From: Promicromonospora sp. Populi
GTDB taxonomy: Bacteria; Actinomycetota; Actinomycetes; Actinomycetales; Cellulomonadaceae
DNA length: 64,000 nt
Reading direction: 5' to 3'
Assembly: GCF_041081105.1 (NCBI RefSeq)
Contig: NZ_CP163528.1
Location: 2,666,001 to 2,730,000 of the forward strand
The notes beneath the pieces were generated by a model that made no database searches, had not been told where the DNA came from, and was given only the letters and a program-made list of their open reading frames with translations. The translations under genes were made by a program, and so were the position numbers. Below are positions 42,911 to 51,758 of the stretch, one piece after another. How positions within the stretch are numbered: the stretch's first letter is position 1; each line of letters starts with the position of its first letter.

Positions 42911-43593
42911 CCGGGCCGGACGCCGCGCCGACGAGCCTGCGGGTGCTCATCGCCGAGGACTCCGCGATCCTGCGCGACGGCCTCGCCGCCCTCCTGACGC
43001 GGCGGGGCCACACCGTGACCGCCGTCGGGGACGGTATGGCCCTGGAGCAGGAGGTGGCCCGCCTGGTAAGCGAGGAGTCGCTGCCCGACGTCGTCGTCGC
43101 GGACATCCGCATGCCGCCCAGCTTCACCGACGAGGGTCTGCGGGCCGTGCTGGGCCTGCGGGCCCGGCACCCGCGGCTGCCCGTGCTGCTGTTCTCGCAG
43201 TACGTGGAGACCCGGTACGCGAGCCGGCTGCTGTCCGGCGACGCGCGCGGCGTGGGGTACCTGCTCAAGGACCGCGTCGCCGACGTGCGGGACTTCGTCG
43301 ACGCGCTCACCCGCGTGGCGCGCGGCGAGACGGTGCTCGACCCCGAGGTCGTCTCGCAGCTCATGGGCTCCGCCCGGCAGGACGACGACCTGGACCGCCT
43401 CACCGCACGCGAGCGTGAGGTGCTGGGCCTGATGGCCCAGGGCCGGTCCAACGGAGCGATCGCCGCGCTGCTGCATCTGTCGTACGGGGCCGTCGAGAAG
43501 AACGTCGCGGCCATCTTCACGAAGCTCGACCTGCCGCAGGACGCCGCCGACCACCGCCGGGTCCTCGCCGTGCTGCGTCACCTCGGGGTATGA
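42907..43593 (+). CDS. NarL/LuxR-family response regulator
   Basis: 228 residues. Receiver domain with phospho-acceptor D66 (VVVADIRMPPSFTDEGLRA), acidic pair in LIAEDSAILRDG and lysine in GYLLKDRVADV; C-terminal LuxR helix-turn-helix LTAREREVLGLMAQGRSNGAIAALLHLS then AVEKNVAAIFTKL. Partner of the kinase just upstream. Target genes unknown; the DMT protein downstream and a shared GATCACC/G-run motif offer candidates. Confidence 0.93.
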   Translation: MTGPDAAPTSLRVLIAEDSAILRDGLAALLTRRGHTVTAVGDGMALEQEVARLVSEESLPDVVVADIRMPPSFTDEGLRAVLGLRARHPRLPVLLFSQYVETRYASRLLSGDARGVGYLLKDRVADVRDFVDALTRVARGETVLDPEVVSQLMGSARQDDDLDRLTAREREVLGLMAQGRSNGAIAALLHLSYGAVEKNVAAIFTKLDLPQDAADHRRVLAVLRHLGV

Positions 43594-43620
43594 CCGGGGT
43601 GGGGGTTTGCCCCCCGGTCA
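43591..43620 (+). terminator. Hairpin at the response regulator stop
   Basis: TGACCGGGG (43591-43599) pairs with CCCCGGTCA (43612-43620); the stem starts with the stop codon itself, and the loop is G- and C-rich and can pair further. Confidence 0.65.
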
Positions 43621-43636
43621 AGCGGGGCTCCCCAGG

Positions 43637-43656
43637 GGTGATCTGGGGGGATCACC
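43637..43656. promoter_or_regulatory. GGTGATC/GATCACC inverted repeat
   Basis: Arms GGTGATC (43637-43643) and GATCACC (43650-43656) around TGGGGG. In the 217-bp gap before the DMT gene. Similar elements (GATCACC next to a G-run) recur in the divergent region at 56007-56046. Could be an operator or part of a terminator. Confidence 0.4.
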
Positions 43657-43810
43657 TGATATCGGTCTCCGCTCGATCCCGACATAGTGTGTGCATGACC
43701 GCGTTGAGGCCGGATCGACACCGCAAGTTCACCGCTCCGAGGCCGGACAACGGTTTTGAGCCCTTAAACTCACCGGGCATGACTCAGGAAGCCCACACCG
43801 GGGAGGCAGC

Positions 43811-44755
43811 GTGAACGACACCGTCACGGTCGTCACCCTCGTCGCTGTCGGTCTGGCCCTGATCGACGCCGTGCTCTTCGCAGCCAGCGCCACGCTGCAG
43901 CACCACGCCGTCTCGGACAAGCAGGCGGACGGGCACCTCTCCCTGCGGGGCCTGCTCAGCGTGGTCAAGCGCCGACGCTGGCAGGCAGGGGTGGCCCTGG
44001 GCGGTCTCGCGGTCCTGCTGCACGCGATCGCCCTGCTGCTGGCTCCCCTGCGCGTGGTCCAGCCCGTCGGTGTGCTCGCCGTCCCCATCGCGGTGCTGCT
44101 CACCGCCGCCCGCGTCCGGCTCCGGCCACCGCCGGGGGTGGTGATCGGAGCGGCGCTCGCCGTGACCGGCGTCGTCTCGTTCGTGATCATCTCCGCCGGA
44201 TCCGTGACGAGCCACCCGCCCGAGGGTTCGGCGATAGTGGTGGCCTGCGTAGTCGTGGCCGCCGTCGTGCTGCTGCTGACGCTCGCCGGGCTGGCGACCC
44301 GCGGCTGGCTGCGCTGCGTCACCTACGCCACCGCGGCGGCAGCCGCGTTCGGCCTGGTCTCCGCACTGGTCCGCGCCGTCGCCCTGAGCGTAACGTCGGG
44401 CGAGGCCGGGCTGCTCGACCCGAGCACGCTGCTGGCGGCCGCAGTCGTCATCCTCGTCACCGTCGGTGGCGGCTGGCTCGTGCAGCAGGCCTACGCGGCG
44501 GGCGCCCCGGCGGTAGTCGTCGCCTCCCTGACCGTGGTGGACCCCATCGTCGCCGTGCTGCTCGGGGCGGTGCTGCTCGGCGAGGGAACCCAGACGCCGG
44601 TCGGCCTCTGGCTCGTGATGGGAGTGGCGACAGCCGCCGCCGTCGCCGGCGTCATCACGCTGGCCAAGTACCACCCGGACGCGGCGCCGCGTCCCAAGGC
44701 GACAGACTTACCGGCCATGGAGGCCCAGGACGCCCTGGAGGCGAGCCGGTCGTGA
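43811..44755 (+). CDS. DMT-superfamily-like integral membrane protein
   Basis: 314 residues with about nine to ten hydrophobic helices, starting with VVTLVAVGLALIDAVLFAASATLQHHAV, and including APLRVVQPVGVLAVPIAVLL and ASLTVVDPIVAVLLGAVLLGEG, which resemble the internal repeats of EamA/DMT transporters. No substrate can be assigned. GTG start with GGGGAGG 4 nt upstream. The next gene, a glycosyltransferase, starts inside its stop (GTGA overlap), which suggests a joint role such as export or flipping of a glycosylated product; this is inference. Confidence 0.8.
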   Translation: MNDTVTVVTLVAVGLALIDAVLFAASATLQHHAVSDKQADGHLSLRGLLSVVKRRRWQAGVALGGLAVLLHAIALLLAPLRVVQPVGVLAVPIAVLLTAARVRLRPPPGVVIGAALAVTGVVSFVIISAGSVTSHPPEGSAIVVACVVVAAVVLLLTLAGLATRGWLRCVTYATAAAAAFGLVSALVRAVALSVTSGEAGLLDPSTLLAAAVVILVTVGGGWLVQQAYAAGAPAVVVASLTVVDPIVAVLLGAVLLGEGTQTPVGLWLVMGVATAAAVAGVITLAKYHPDAAPRPKATDLPAMEAQDALEASRS

Positions 44756-46122
44756 CGAACGGCCTGCACGTCTGCATCTTCACCGACCAGCACCCGCAGA
44801 CCCTCGGCGGTGCCCAGGCGTCCGTCGTCCTCCAGCGCACCTTCCTGGAGCGCGCCGGGCACACCGTGACGATCGTCGCCCCGCGGAACCCGGCGCCCGG
44901 CAGCCCCGACCCCGCCGTCGTCGAGCTGCCCGCGCTCACCCTGGCCCAGGGCCAGTACTCGGCGGTCCTGGCCGGCGCGGGGCTCGACGCCCGGATCGAC
45001 CGGGCGCTCGCCGCCCGGGGCCCGGTCTCAGTAGTGCACCTGCAGGGCGACTTCTGGGGTGCCTGGCTCGGCAAGCGGTACGCGGCACGCCACCGGCTCC
45101 CGGTTGTGCTCACCACCCACACCAACGTGGACGCATCGTTCCGGGCAGTTGCCGGACCGGTCGCCGAGCTCGGCCTGCGCGCGGTCTCCGCCTGGCAGCG
45201 GCAGGTGACGGGCGAGAGGACCCGACGGTCCGGCAACGGCACCGGCTACGACTACCTGCGGGCACTCGCCGCCGGGGTCGGCTCGGTGGTCGCGCCCAGC
45301 GGCCACTTCGCCGCACGCCTGCGGCGCGCGGGCCTGTCCGTCACCGCCGTGATCCCCACGGGGGTCCACGACGACGACGTCGCTGCGTCCACCGGCCCCG
45401 CCCGCCCCACCCCGCGGCAGGACGACCGGGTGCGCCTCGTGTGGCTCGGCCGGTTCAGCGCCGAGAAGCGCCCGCTGGAGCTCATCGAGGCGCTCGCCGC
45501 CACGGACCGGCACATAGAGGCGGACCTGTACGGCACCGGCGTGCTGTTCGACCGCGCGGTACGCCGGGTACAGGCGCTCGGGCTGACGGACCGGGTCCGG
45601 CTGCACGGCGCCGTCGACCACTCGCGGGCGCTGCGCGCAATCGCGTCGGCCGACCTGCTGGTGCAGACCTCCCGGGGCTTCGAGACACAGGGGATGACCG
45701 TCTACGAGGCCCTCGCCCTGGGTGTTCCCGTGGTGGTCTGCGACCCGGACATCGCCGCTGAGCTGGGCGGCGCTGAGCTAGGCACCGCTGAGCTGACCAG
45801 CGCTGCCGAACCCGGGGCCGAACCCTGGGTCTGGTGCGCCGACGGACCCGAGCCCGGTTCGCTGGCCCGGGTCCTGACCGACTCCGCGCGCGCCGTCCGC
45901 TCGGCCGACGGCTCGCCGGTGCCCGCCGCGCTCTCGACCGGGCTGCTCCAGTCGGCGCAGACGCGGCGCCTGCTGGCGGTCTACGCCGACGCCATGCGGT
46001 CTGGAGCTGATCAGGGCCAGGGGGCCGGTCAGAGCCGCCCCGCCGCTTTGAGCGCCAGGTACTCGTCCGCCAGCCGCGGCGCCAGGTCGTCCGGCAGCGC
46101 CTCGACGACGTCGGCCCCGTAG
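44752..46122 (+). CDS. GT4 family glycosyltransferase
   Basis: 456 residues. Rossmann-type N-terminal domain (LHVCIFTDQHPQTLGGAQASVV), TTHTNVDASF, and the nucleotide-sugar binding domain (RLVWLGRFSAEKRPLELIEAL, then the ETQGMTVYEALALGVPVVV motif with the two glutamates). Resembles cell-envelope glycolipid mannosyl/glucosyltransferases; substrates not assignable. Contains a short in-frame repeat (AELGGAELGTAELTSAAE). The last 31 codons overlap the convergent DUF58 gene by 94 bp. GTG start, coupled to the membrane protein upstream. Confidence 0.88.
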   Translation: MTNGLHVCIFTDQHPQTLGGAQASVVLQRTFLERAGHTVTIVAPRNPAPGSPDPAVVELPALTLAQGQYSAVLAGAGLDARIDRALAARGPVSVVHLQGDFWGAWLGKRYAARHRLPVVLTTHTNVDASFRAVAGPVAELGLRAVSAWQRQVTGERTRRSGNGTGYDYLRALAAGVGSVVAPSGHFAARLRRAGLSVTAVIPTGVHDDDVAASTGPARPTPRQDDRVRLVWLGRFSAEKRPLELIEALAATDRHIEADLYGTGVLFDRAVRRVQALGLTDRVRLHGAVDHSRALRAIASADLLVQTSRGFETQGMTVYEALALGVPVVVCDPDIAAELGGAELGTAELTSAAEPGAEPWVWCADGPEPGSLARVLTDSARAVRSADGSPVPAALSTGLLQSAQTRRLLAVYADAMRSGADQGQGAGQSRPAALSARYSSASRGARSSGSASTTSAP

Positions 46123-47381
46123 CGGCGCAGCATCGTGGTCACGGCCGTGCGCTCCAGGTCGCCGCGCGCGGCGGCCGCGGCGTCGTAGACCTCGGCGACC
46201 GTCTCGCGGCCCGCGCGCAGCTCCGCGACCTCCTCGTCCGCGACGGACGCCACGACCACCGTGTGGTCGCGGGCGAGCTGGTCCACCACGGGCAGCAGGC
46301 CGTTCTCCACGGCCGCCGGGTCCAGCGTCGTGAGCAGCACGACGAGCGCGCGCTGCGTCATGCGGGTGCGCACCTGCGCGACCACGCCGGGCCAGTCGGT
46401 CTCCAGCAGCACCGGGTCGACGGTCGCCAGCGACTCAGCGATGGCGGGCATGAGCCGGGGCCCGGCCGCGCCGGCCACGCGCGAGCGCACCGTACGGTCG
46501 AACGCAACGAGCTCCACCCGGTCCCCCGCGTGCCCGGCCAGTGCCGCGAGCAGCAGCGACGCCTCGATGCTGGCGTCCAGCCGGGGGGCGCCCGTCGAGT
46601 CCGAGGCGCCCACGCGAGCAGCCGACGTGCGGCCCGTGTCCAGCACGATCAGCACCCGCCGGTCCCGCTCGGGACGCCACGTGCGCACCACCACCTCGCG
46701 GCGCCGGGCGGTCGCCCGCCAGTCGATCGAGCGGACGTCGTCACCCACCACGTACTCCCGCAGCGAGTCGAACTCCGTGCCCTCGCCGCGGATCTGCACC
46801 GCCGCGCGGCCGTCCATCTCGCGCAGCCGGGCCAGGCGCGACGGCAGGTGCTTGCGGCTGGCGAACTCGGGCAGCACCCGCAGGCGGCCCGGCACGGGCA
46901 GCGTCACCTGGCGGCCCGCCAGACCCAACGGCCCGAGGCTGCGAATGGTCACGCCGCCGGCAGCCCGATCGCCGCGCCGCGTCGGCACGAGCGTGGTGGG
47001 CAGGCGCGCGGCCTCGCCGTCGGGCAGGTTCACATGGTGGCGCCCGGCTCCGCCCGTCGCCGGGCGCACACGCTCGGTGCTTCCCCGTCCCGGACCGGCA
47101 CCCGCCGACGGTCCCCACGCGTCGCGGACGACGGCGCGCAGCCGCCGGCCGGAGGCGTTGCGGATCACCAGCTCGCTGATGGCCTCGGAGCGCAGCCGTA
47201 CCGAGCCCGGCACCCTGCGTTGCACCGCCACGCGCCGCGGCGAGGCGGCCACGACGACGTCGGCGACACAGAGCAGGACCACCAGGCCTGCCCACACCAG
47301 CACCGTCCCGTTCGCCGGCAGGAACAGCACCGGGATCACGCCGAGCCCCATCAGGGCGGCGGCCCGCCACGTCACGACCAT
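46029..47381 (-). CDS. DUF58 domain protein (vWA-like, MoxR partner)
   Basis: 450 residues: two N-terminal membrane helices (AALMGLGVIPVLFLPANG, LVWAGLVVLLCVADVVVAA), a beta-rich part, the DUF58 signature GTEFDSLREYVVGDDVRSIDWRATAR, and a C-terminal vWA-like fold with the metal-site-like LIVLDTGRTSAA. DUF58 proteins act with MoxR ATPases, which are thought to insert metals or remodel partners. ATG, 11 bp after moxR. Its 3' end overlaps the convergent glycosyltransferase gene. Confidence 0.9.
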   Translation of the reverse strand: MVVTWRAAALMGLGVIPVLFLPANGTVLVWAGLVVLLCVADVVVAASPRRVAVQRRVPGSVRLRSEAISELVIRNASGRRLRAVVRDAWGPSAGAGPGRGSTERVRPATGGAGRHHVNLPDGEAARLPTTLVPTRRGDRAAGGVTIRSLGPLGLAGRQVTLPVPGRLRVLPEFASRKHLPSRLARLREMDGRAAVQIRGEGTEFDSLREYVVGDDVRSIDWRATARRREVVVRTWRPERDRRVLIVLDTGRTSAARVGASDSTGAPRLDASIEASLLLAALAGHAGDRVELVAFDRTVRSRVAGAAGPRLMPAIAESLATVDPVLLETDWPGVVAQVRTRMTQRALVVLLTTLDPAAVENGLLPVVDQLARDHTVVVASVADEEVAELRAGRETVAEVYDAAAAARGDLERTAVTTMLRRYGADVVEALPDDLAPRLADEYLALKAAGRL

Positions 47382-47392
47382 GCGGGCGCCCC

Positions 47393-48499
47393 TCAGCGCG
47401 GCACGGGCACGGAGGCCAGCACCGTGTCCAGCACGCCCTCGGCGGTGACGCCCTCGAGCTCGGCCTCCGCGCGCAGCTGCACACGGTGGCGCAGTGTCGG
47501 GTGGGCGAGCGCCTTGATGTCGTCGGGCGTCACGAACGACCGTCCCGACAGCCACGCCCACGCCCGCGCCGTGCGCAGCAGCGCGGTGGCGCCGCGGGGC
47601 GAGACCCCGAGCGAGAGCGACGGCGAGAACCGGGTGGCGCGGCAGACGTCGACGGCGTACCCGAGCACCTCGCGCGACACCTGGACGCGGGCCACCTCGG
47701 CGCGGGCCCGCTCCAGGACCGCGGCGTCGGCCACGGGGGTGACACCGGCCGCCGCGAGGTTGCGCGGGTCGAAGCCGGCGGCGTGCCGGGCCAGGACCTC
47801 CACCTCCTGCTCGCGCTCGGGCAGCGGCAGCACCAGCTTGAGCAGGAACCGGTCGAGCTGTGCCTCGGGCAGCGAGTAGGTGCCCTCGTACTCGACGGGG
47901 TTCTGGGTGGCGATCACCATGAACGGGTCCGGCAGCGGGCGCGGTGTGCCGTCCACCGAGACCTGGCGCTCCTCCATCGCCTCCAGCAGGGACGCCTGGG
48001 TCTTGGGGGGCGTGCGGTTGATCTCGTCCGCCAGCACCAGGTTGGTGAACACCGGGCCCTCGCGGAACGAGAACTCCGCGGTGCGTGCGTCGTAGACGAG
48101 CGAGCCCGTGACATCGCCCGGCATGAGGTCGGGCGTGAACTGGATGCGCTTGGTGTCGAGCTTCAGGGCCGCCGACAGGGTGCGGACCAGGAGGGTCTTG
48201 GCAACACCGGGCACGCCCTCCAGGAGCACGTGCCCCTGGCACAGCAGGGCGATGAGCAGGCTGGTCACAGCCGCGTCCTGCCCGACGACGGCCTTGCCCA
48301 CCTCCGTACGGACCGCTGCCAGCGCGGACCGCAGCTCGTGCGACGGGGCCGGCGGCTCCGGGGTCCGCGGCTCGGCCGGGACCGGCGGCTGGGGAGCCCC
48401 GTTCGGCTGGACCTCGTCCGAGGGGGCCACGGGCTGCTCGGCCGATTGTGCGCCTCGCTGCCCGGGCGTGGGCTGGTTGGGGAAGGCTGGTTCGGTCAC
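47393..48499 (-). CDS. moxR: MoxR-family AAA+ ATPase
   Basis: 368 residues. A 50-residue proline-rich N terminus precedes the AAA+ core: Walker A EGVPGVAKTLLVRTL (95-102 core), Walker B VLADEINRTPP (155-162 core), sensor 1 MVIATQNPVEYEG, and the C-terminal lid (GVSPRGATALLRTARAWAWL). MoxR proteins are chaperone-like and work with vWA or DUF58 partners; the DUF58 gene follows directly. GTG start overlaps the DUF4350 stop by 4 bp. Confidence 0.94.
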   Translation of the reverse strand: MTEPAFPNQPTPGQRGAQSAEQPVAPSDEVQPNGAPQPPVPAEPRTPEPPAPSHELRSALAAVRTEVGKAVVGQDAAVTSLLIALLCQGHVLLEGVPGVAKTLLVRTLSAALKLDTKRIQFTPDLMPGDVTGSLVYDARTAEFSFREGPVFTNLVLADEINRTPPKTQASLLEAMEERQVSVDGTPRPLPDPFMVIATQNPVEYEGTYSLPEAQLDRFLLKLVLPLPEREQEVEVLARHAAGFDPRNLAAAGVTPVADAAVLERARAEVARVQVSREVLGYAVDVCRATRFSPSLSLGVSPRGATALLRTARAWAWLSGRSFVTPDDIKALAHPTLRHRVQLRAEAELEGVTAEGVLDTVLASVPVPR

Positions 48500-49776
48500 G
48501 GTCGGTGGACCTCGCTCTCCAGGATGTCGAGTCGGCGCGCGAGCTCGGCGAGCGCGGCGTCGTCAGCGGGGGGTGGGCCGTAGAGCAGGTCTGCCACCTG
48601 CTGCGACGGGCGGTTGGTAGCGGCCACGACGGCATCGACCACGGTGTTCGCACCGGAGGATCGGGCCAGGCCGAGGCGGGAGGCGATCCGGTCGGCCGAC
48701 GACGCGCGCAGTCCGGCGGCGGCGTGCCCGCGCGCGCGGGCGGCCCGGTACAGGCGGGCCCGTCCCCTGGTGGCCTCGGCCGACCGGACAAGCACCGGTA
48801 GGTCCTCGACGACCAGCGGGCCCAGGCGGCGCACGCGCCACAGGGCGAGCAGCACCGCGGCAAGCAAGGCAACGAGGGCGACGGGCGCGGAGCCCGGCGG
48901 CATCTGCGCGTTCACCTGGCCTTGCTCGGCGGGCGTGGGTGCGTCGTCGCCGGTGGTGACGTCCATCGGGTCCGGCACGAACCAGACGAGGTTCTCGTGC
49001 TGCCCCAGCATCCAGAGGGCGAGCGCCGCGTTGCCCTCCTGAAGGACCGTGCCGTTACGGAGCACCGCCGGGTCGTTGACCACGGTCACCGACCCGTCCG
49101 GAAAGTCCAGGTGCGCGTAGGCGAACGCGCCCAGGCCGTCGGGCCAGCACAGGACCGGGTGGACTAAGGAGGCGCTGGTGGACGTGTCGTACAGGCCGGG
49201 CGCCAGGTTCATCGCGCCTGCCGCCTGCGCGGCCGGGTCGTCGCACTGCGGCTCGACCGGGCCGGACGACTCGCCGTACGTGGTGTCGAGGGTGTTCCGG
49301 CTCAGGCCCGCGACCGTGCTGAAGTCCGGCTGGAGCAGAACGATGTCGGCTCCGGTGCCGCTCAGCGACGCGATCTGGTCGTCGGCGAAGAACGACGGGT
49401 TGGGCGTGACCAGGAGCGTGCTGCCCGGGCCGGCTGCCGCCACCGCGTCGGCCACGGTGGTGACGTGGGTGATCTGCACGCCCTGGTCCCTGAGCACCTC
49501 GGCCACGGCCATGCCGCCGCCCGGCTCCGGGTTGTCCGGTGCGTACGGGGCGGCCGACGTCGCCGGCCGCACCACCGCGAGGAACAGGACGAAGAGGGCA
49601 AGCACCACGATGACGAGCAGCGGCCAGCGCGACCGGCGCCATCTGCTCGCGGCACGCGACATGCCGGTGGTGTCGTCGCCGATGACAACGGGCGGCTCGT
49701 TGACGGCGCCCGTGGGCCGGGTGGCCACCGCGGGCGGCGTCGGGGCAGGCGGCTGGGGCAGGGCCGGGGCCGTCAT
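48496..49776 (-). CDS. DUF4350 domain membrane protein
   Basis: 426 residues. Proline-rich cytosolic N terminus, one helix (WPLLVIVVLALFVLFLAVV, about 53-71), an external DUF4350 domain (GGGMAVAEVLRDQGVQITHVTTVADAVAAAGPGSTLLVTP) of the type related to glutamine-amidotransferase-like folds, a second helix (APVALVALLAAVLLALW) and a cytosolic helical tail. Function unknown; the DUF4350-MoxR-DUF58 set is conserved in actinobacteria. ATG overlaps DUF4129 by 4 bp. Confidence 0.88.
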   Translation of the reverse strand: MTAPALPQPPAPTPPAVATRPTGAVNEPPVVIGDDTTGMSRAASRWRRSRWPLLVIVVLALFVLFLAVVRPATSAAPYAPDNPEPGGGMAVAEVLRDQGVQITHVTTVADAVAAAGPGSTLLVTPNPSFFADDQIASLSGTGADIVLLQPDFSTVAGLSRNTLDTTYGESSGPVEPQCDDPAAQAAGAMNLAPGLYDTSTSASLVHPVLCWPDGLGAFAYAHLDFPDGSVTVVNDPAVLRNGTVLQEGNAALALWMLGQHENLVWFVPDPMDVTTGDDAPTPAEQGQVNAQMPPGSAPVALVALLAAVLLALWRVRRLGPLVVEDLPVLVRSAEATRGRARLYRAARARGHAAAGLRASSADRIASRLGLARSSGANTVVDAVVAATNRPSQQVADLLYGPPPADDAALAELARRLDILESEVHRP

Positions 49777-50453
49777 CCGGACACCCCGGACCGGCTGTCG
49801 GCCGGTTCGTCGACGCCCGGCCCACCAACGCCAGACAGAGCCTGGGGCCGGGCCGCGGTCAGCTCGGCGTCGAGCGCGCGCAGTGCCGCGTCGTCGGCCG
49901 CCGTGGCGACCCGGTCGCCGTACTCGACGCCGTCGAACAGGTCGGCGCCGGAACGCAGGCCGGCAGCCTGGGCGGGCAGTCGCACACCCGCGTCGGCGGC
50001 GGCCTCCTGGGCCGTGCGTCCCGGGCGCGGCTCGATGATCACACGTTCCTCCAGGGAGCGGACGACCGCACGGAACCGCTCGACGGCCGCCGTGCGCCAG
50101 TCGCCCGAGGCCGCCGCGGCGTCAGCCGCGGAGCGCATCTGCGCTGCCGTGCGGGCGTCGTCGGTGCCCAGCACCTCGGCGGACCGCGTGCGGTTGCGCC
50201 CAAGGCGTACCGGCCCGGCCACCAGCCAGGCGATCACCAGGACCACCACGGCGATCACCGCGATGGTGATCCCGAGTGCCTGGCCCGACATCGACGCGCC
50301 GGCCCACTCGATCTCGCTCAGCCGCTCCAGGAACCACCCGATCGCGCGGGAGAGCAGCGACTCGCGCTCCGCGTACTCGGGGCGCTGCAGCTCGCTCGCG
50401 AGCCACTCGCGTGCGGTGTCCCGGTCCGGGACAACGGGCAGACCAGCCCTCAT
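49773..50453 (-). CDS. DUF4129 domain membrane protein
   Basis: 226 residues. After LPVVPDRDTAREWLASELQRPEY, one membrane helix (ALGITIAVIAVVVLVIAWLVAG), then the C-terminal DUF4129 domain (GDWRTAAVERFRAVVRSLEERVIIEPRPGRTAQEAA), which in other proteins follows transglutaminase domains. Likely a scaffold within the MoxR membrane complex. ATG one base after the stop of the preceding gene. Confidence 0.87.
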   Translation of the reverse strand: MRAGLPVVPDRDTAREWLASELQRPEYAERESLLSRAIGWFLERLSEIEWAGASMSGQALGITIAVIAVVVLVIAWLVAGPVRLGRNRTRSAEVLGTDDARTAAQMRSAADAAAASGDWRTAAVERFRAVVRSLEERVIIEPRPGRTAQEAAADAGVRLPAQAAGLRSGADLFDGVEYGDRVATAADDAALRALDAELTAARPQALSGVGGPGVDEPADSRSGVSG

Positions 50454-50454
50454 G

Positions 50455-51648
50455 TCACTTGTCCGCCGCCGCTGCGGCCGCGGCCTGCAGCTGCACGTCC
50501 AGTCCCTCGCGTCGCATCCGGGTGTCGATGTAGAGCAGGGCCATGACGCCGCCGAGGAACAGGACGCTCATGGCGCCGGTGATGACGTAGGTGACCCCGT
50601 AGCTGATGGCGAGGCCCACGCCGCTCCCCAGCACCGCGAACAGGCCCAGGACGAGGCTGATGGGAAACGCGACGATCTGGGCTATGAAACCCAGGATGAC
50701 CGAGGTCAGCAGGTAGATGCCGAGCACCCGCCAGAACGTGCCGCGCGTCAGCTTCCAGGCGCGCTGGCACGTGGCCCAGAAGCCACCACCCTCGACCGCG
50801 AGCGCCGGCGGGATGAGCGCGACGCGGGTGAACACCCACACGCCACCCACCAGGATCGCGGCCAGCAGGAGGAACGCGCCGATGGCACCGAGCACCGGGT
50901 CGATGGCGAACAGCCCGACGGCGATACCGATTGCGACCGCGTAGGCCACGAGGCCCGCGAGCATGCTCAGGAGCGAGAAGCCGATGAGGAACCAGGCACG
51001 CTTGACCACGCGCGCCCAGGCCTCGGCGACCGTGATCTTGCGGCCGATGACCGAGTCGCTGACGGAGATCGCCATGACGCCCATGGCGAGCGGCGACGCG
51101 AGCGTGAGCAGGATGCCGGTGCCGATTGCCGAGCCGTAGGTCACGCCCAGCATGTCCTGCGTGAAGCCCATGTCGTCGAGAGCGGGGTCGGCCCCGATCT
51201 CGGCGAACAGGCTGCCGAACAGGTCCGTGAACCAGGTGATGAGCGGGATGCTGATCAGGGTGCCGATCGCGACGGCCACGACCACGACGATCGCCGTCAG
51301 GCCCAGCGTGACGCCCGGGTTGTGCCGGACGGCGCCGAACGCGCCGTCGTACAGCTCGCCCAGGCTGAGCGGGCGCAGGGGGACGATGCCGGGCTTGTCG
51401 GCCAGCGGCCGGTAGCCCGGGACGGGGCCGCCGGGGGTGTACTGCCCGTACTGGCTCTGGCCGTACTGACCCGTGGCCGGTGTGCCCGGCGCGGTGCCGT
51501 ACTGGGGCTGCTCCGGGGCCGCCTGCGCGGCCGCGTCGTACCCGGGCGCGTACTGCCCGTACCGCGGCGGCTCGCCCCAACCGGCGGGCTGGGAGCCTGC
51601 GGGCTGCGGGGGCGCCGGCTGGTCGGGTGCGCTCTCGGGCGTGGTCAT
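50455..51648 (-). CDS. Multi-pass membrane protein with GPDPase membrane-domain-like region
   Basis: 397 residues. The first 100 are Q-, P-, G- and Y-rich with YGQY-type repeats (GQYGQSQYGQYTPGG), then RPLSLGELYDGAFGAVRHNPGV introduces about six membrane helices; this motif is typical of the glycerophosphoryl diester phosphodiesterase membrane-domain family. No catalytic phosphodiesterase domain is present. ATG at 51648 with GGAGC upstream is preferred to an earlier ATG at 51714. Tight linkage to the MoxR genes suggests a common envelope role. Confidence 0.83.
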   Translation of the reverse strand: MTTPESAPDQPAPPQPAGSQPAGWGEPPRYGQYAPGYDAAAQAAPEQPQYGTAPGTPATGQYGQSQYGQYTPGGPVPGYRPLADKPGIVPLRPLSLGELYDGAFGAVRHNPGVTLGLTAIVVVVAVAIGTLISIPLITWFTDLFGSLFAEIGADPALDDMGFTQDMLGVTYGSAIGTGILLTLASPLAMGVMAISVSDSVIGRKITVAEAWARVVKRAWFLIGFSLLSMLAGLVAYAVAIGIAVGLFAIDPVLGAIGAFLLLAAILVGGVWVFTRVALIPPALAVEGGGFWATCQRAWKLTRGTFWRVLGIYLLTSVILGFIAQIVAFPISLVLGLFAVLGSGVGLAISYGVTYVITGAMSVLFLGGVMALLYIDTRMRREGLDVQLQAAAAAAADK

Positions 51649-51758
51649 GGGGCGTGCTCCGGGTCTCGTCTCAAGTCGTGCCTGCGCCGCAACCCTAGTA
51701 CGCGGTACTGACACCAGGCTGCGGTATCAGGCGCGCGGCGGGGGTCTCCGCGTAACCG

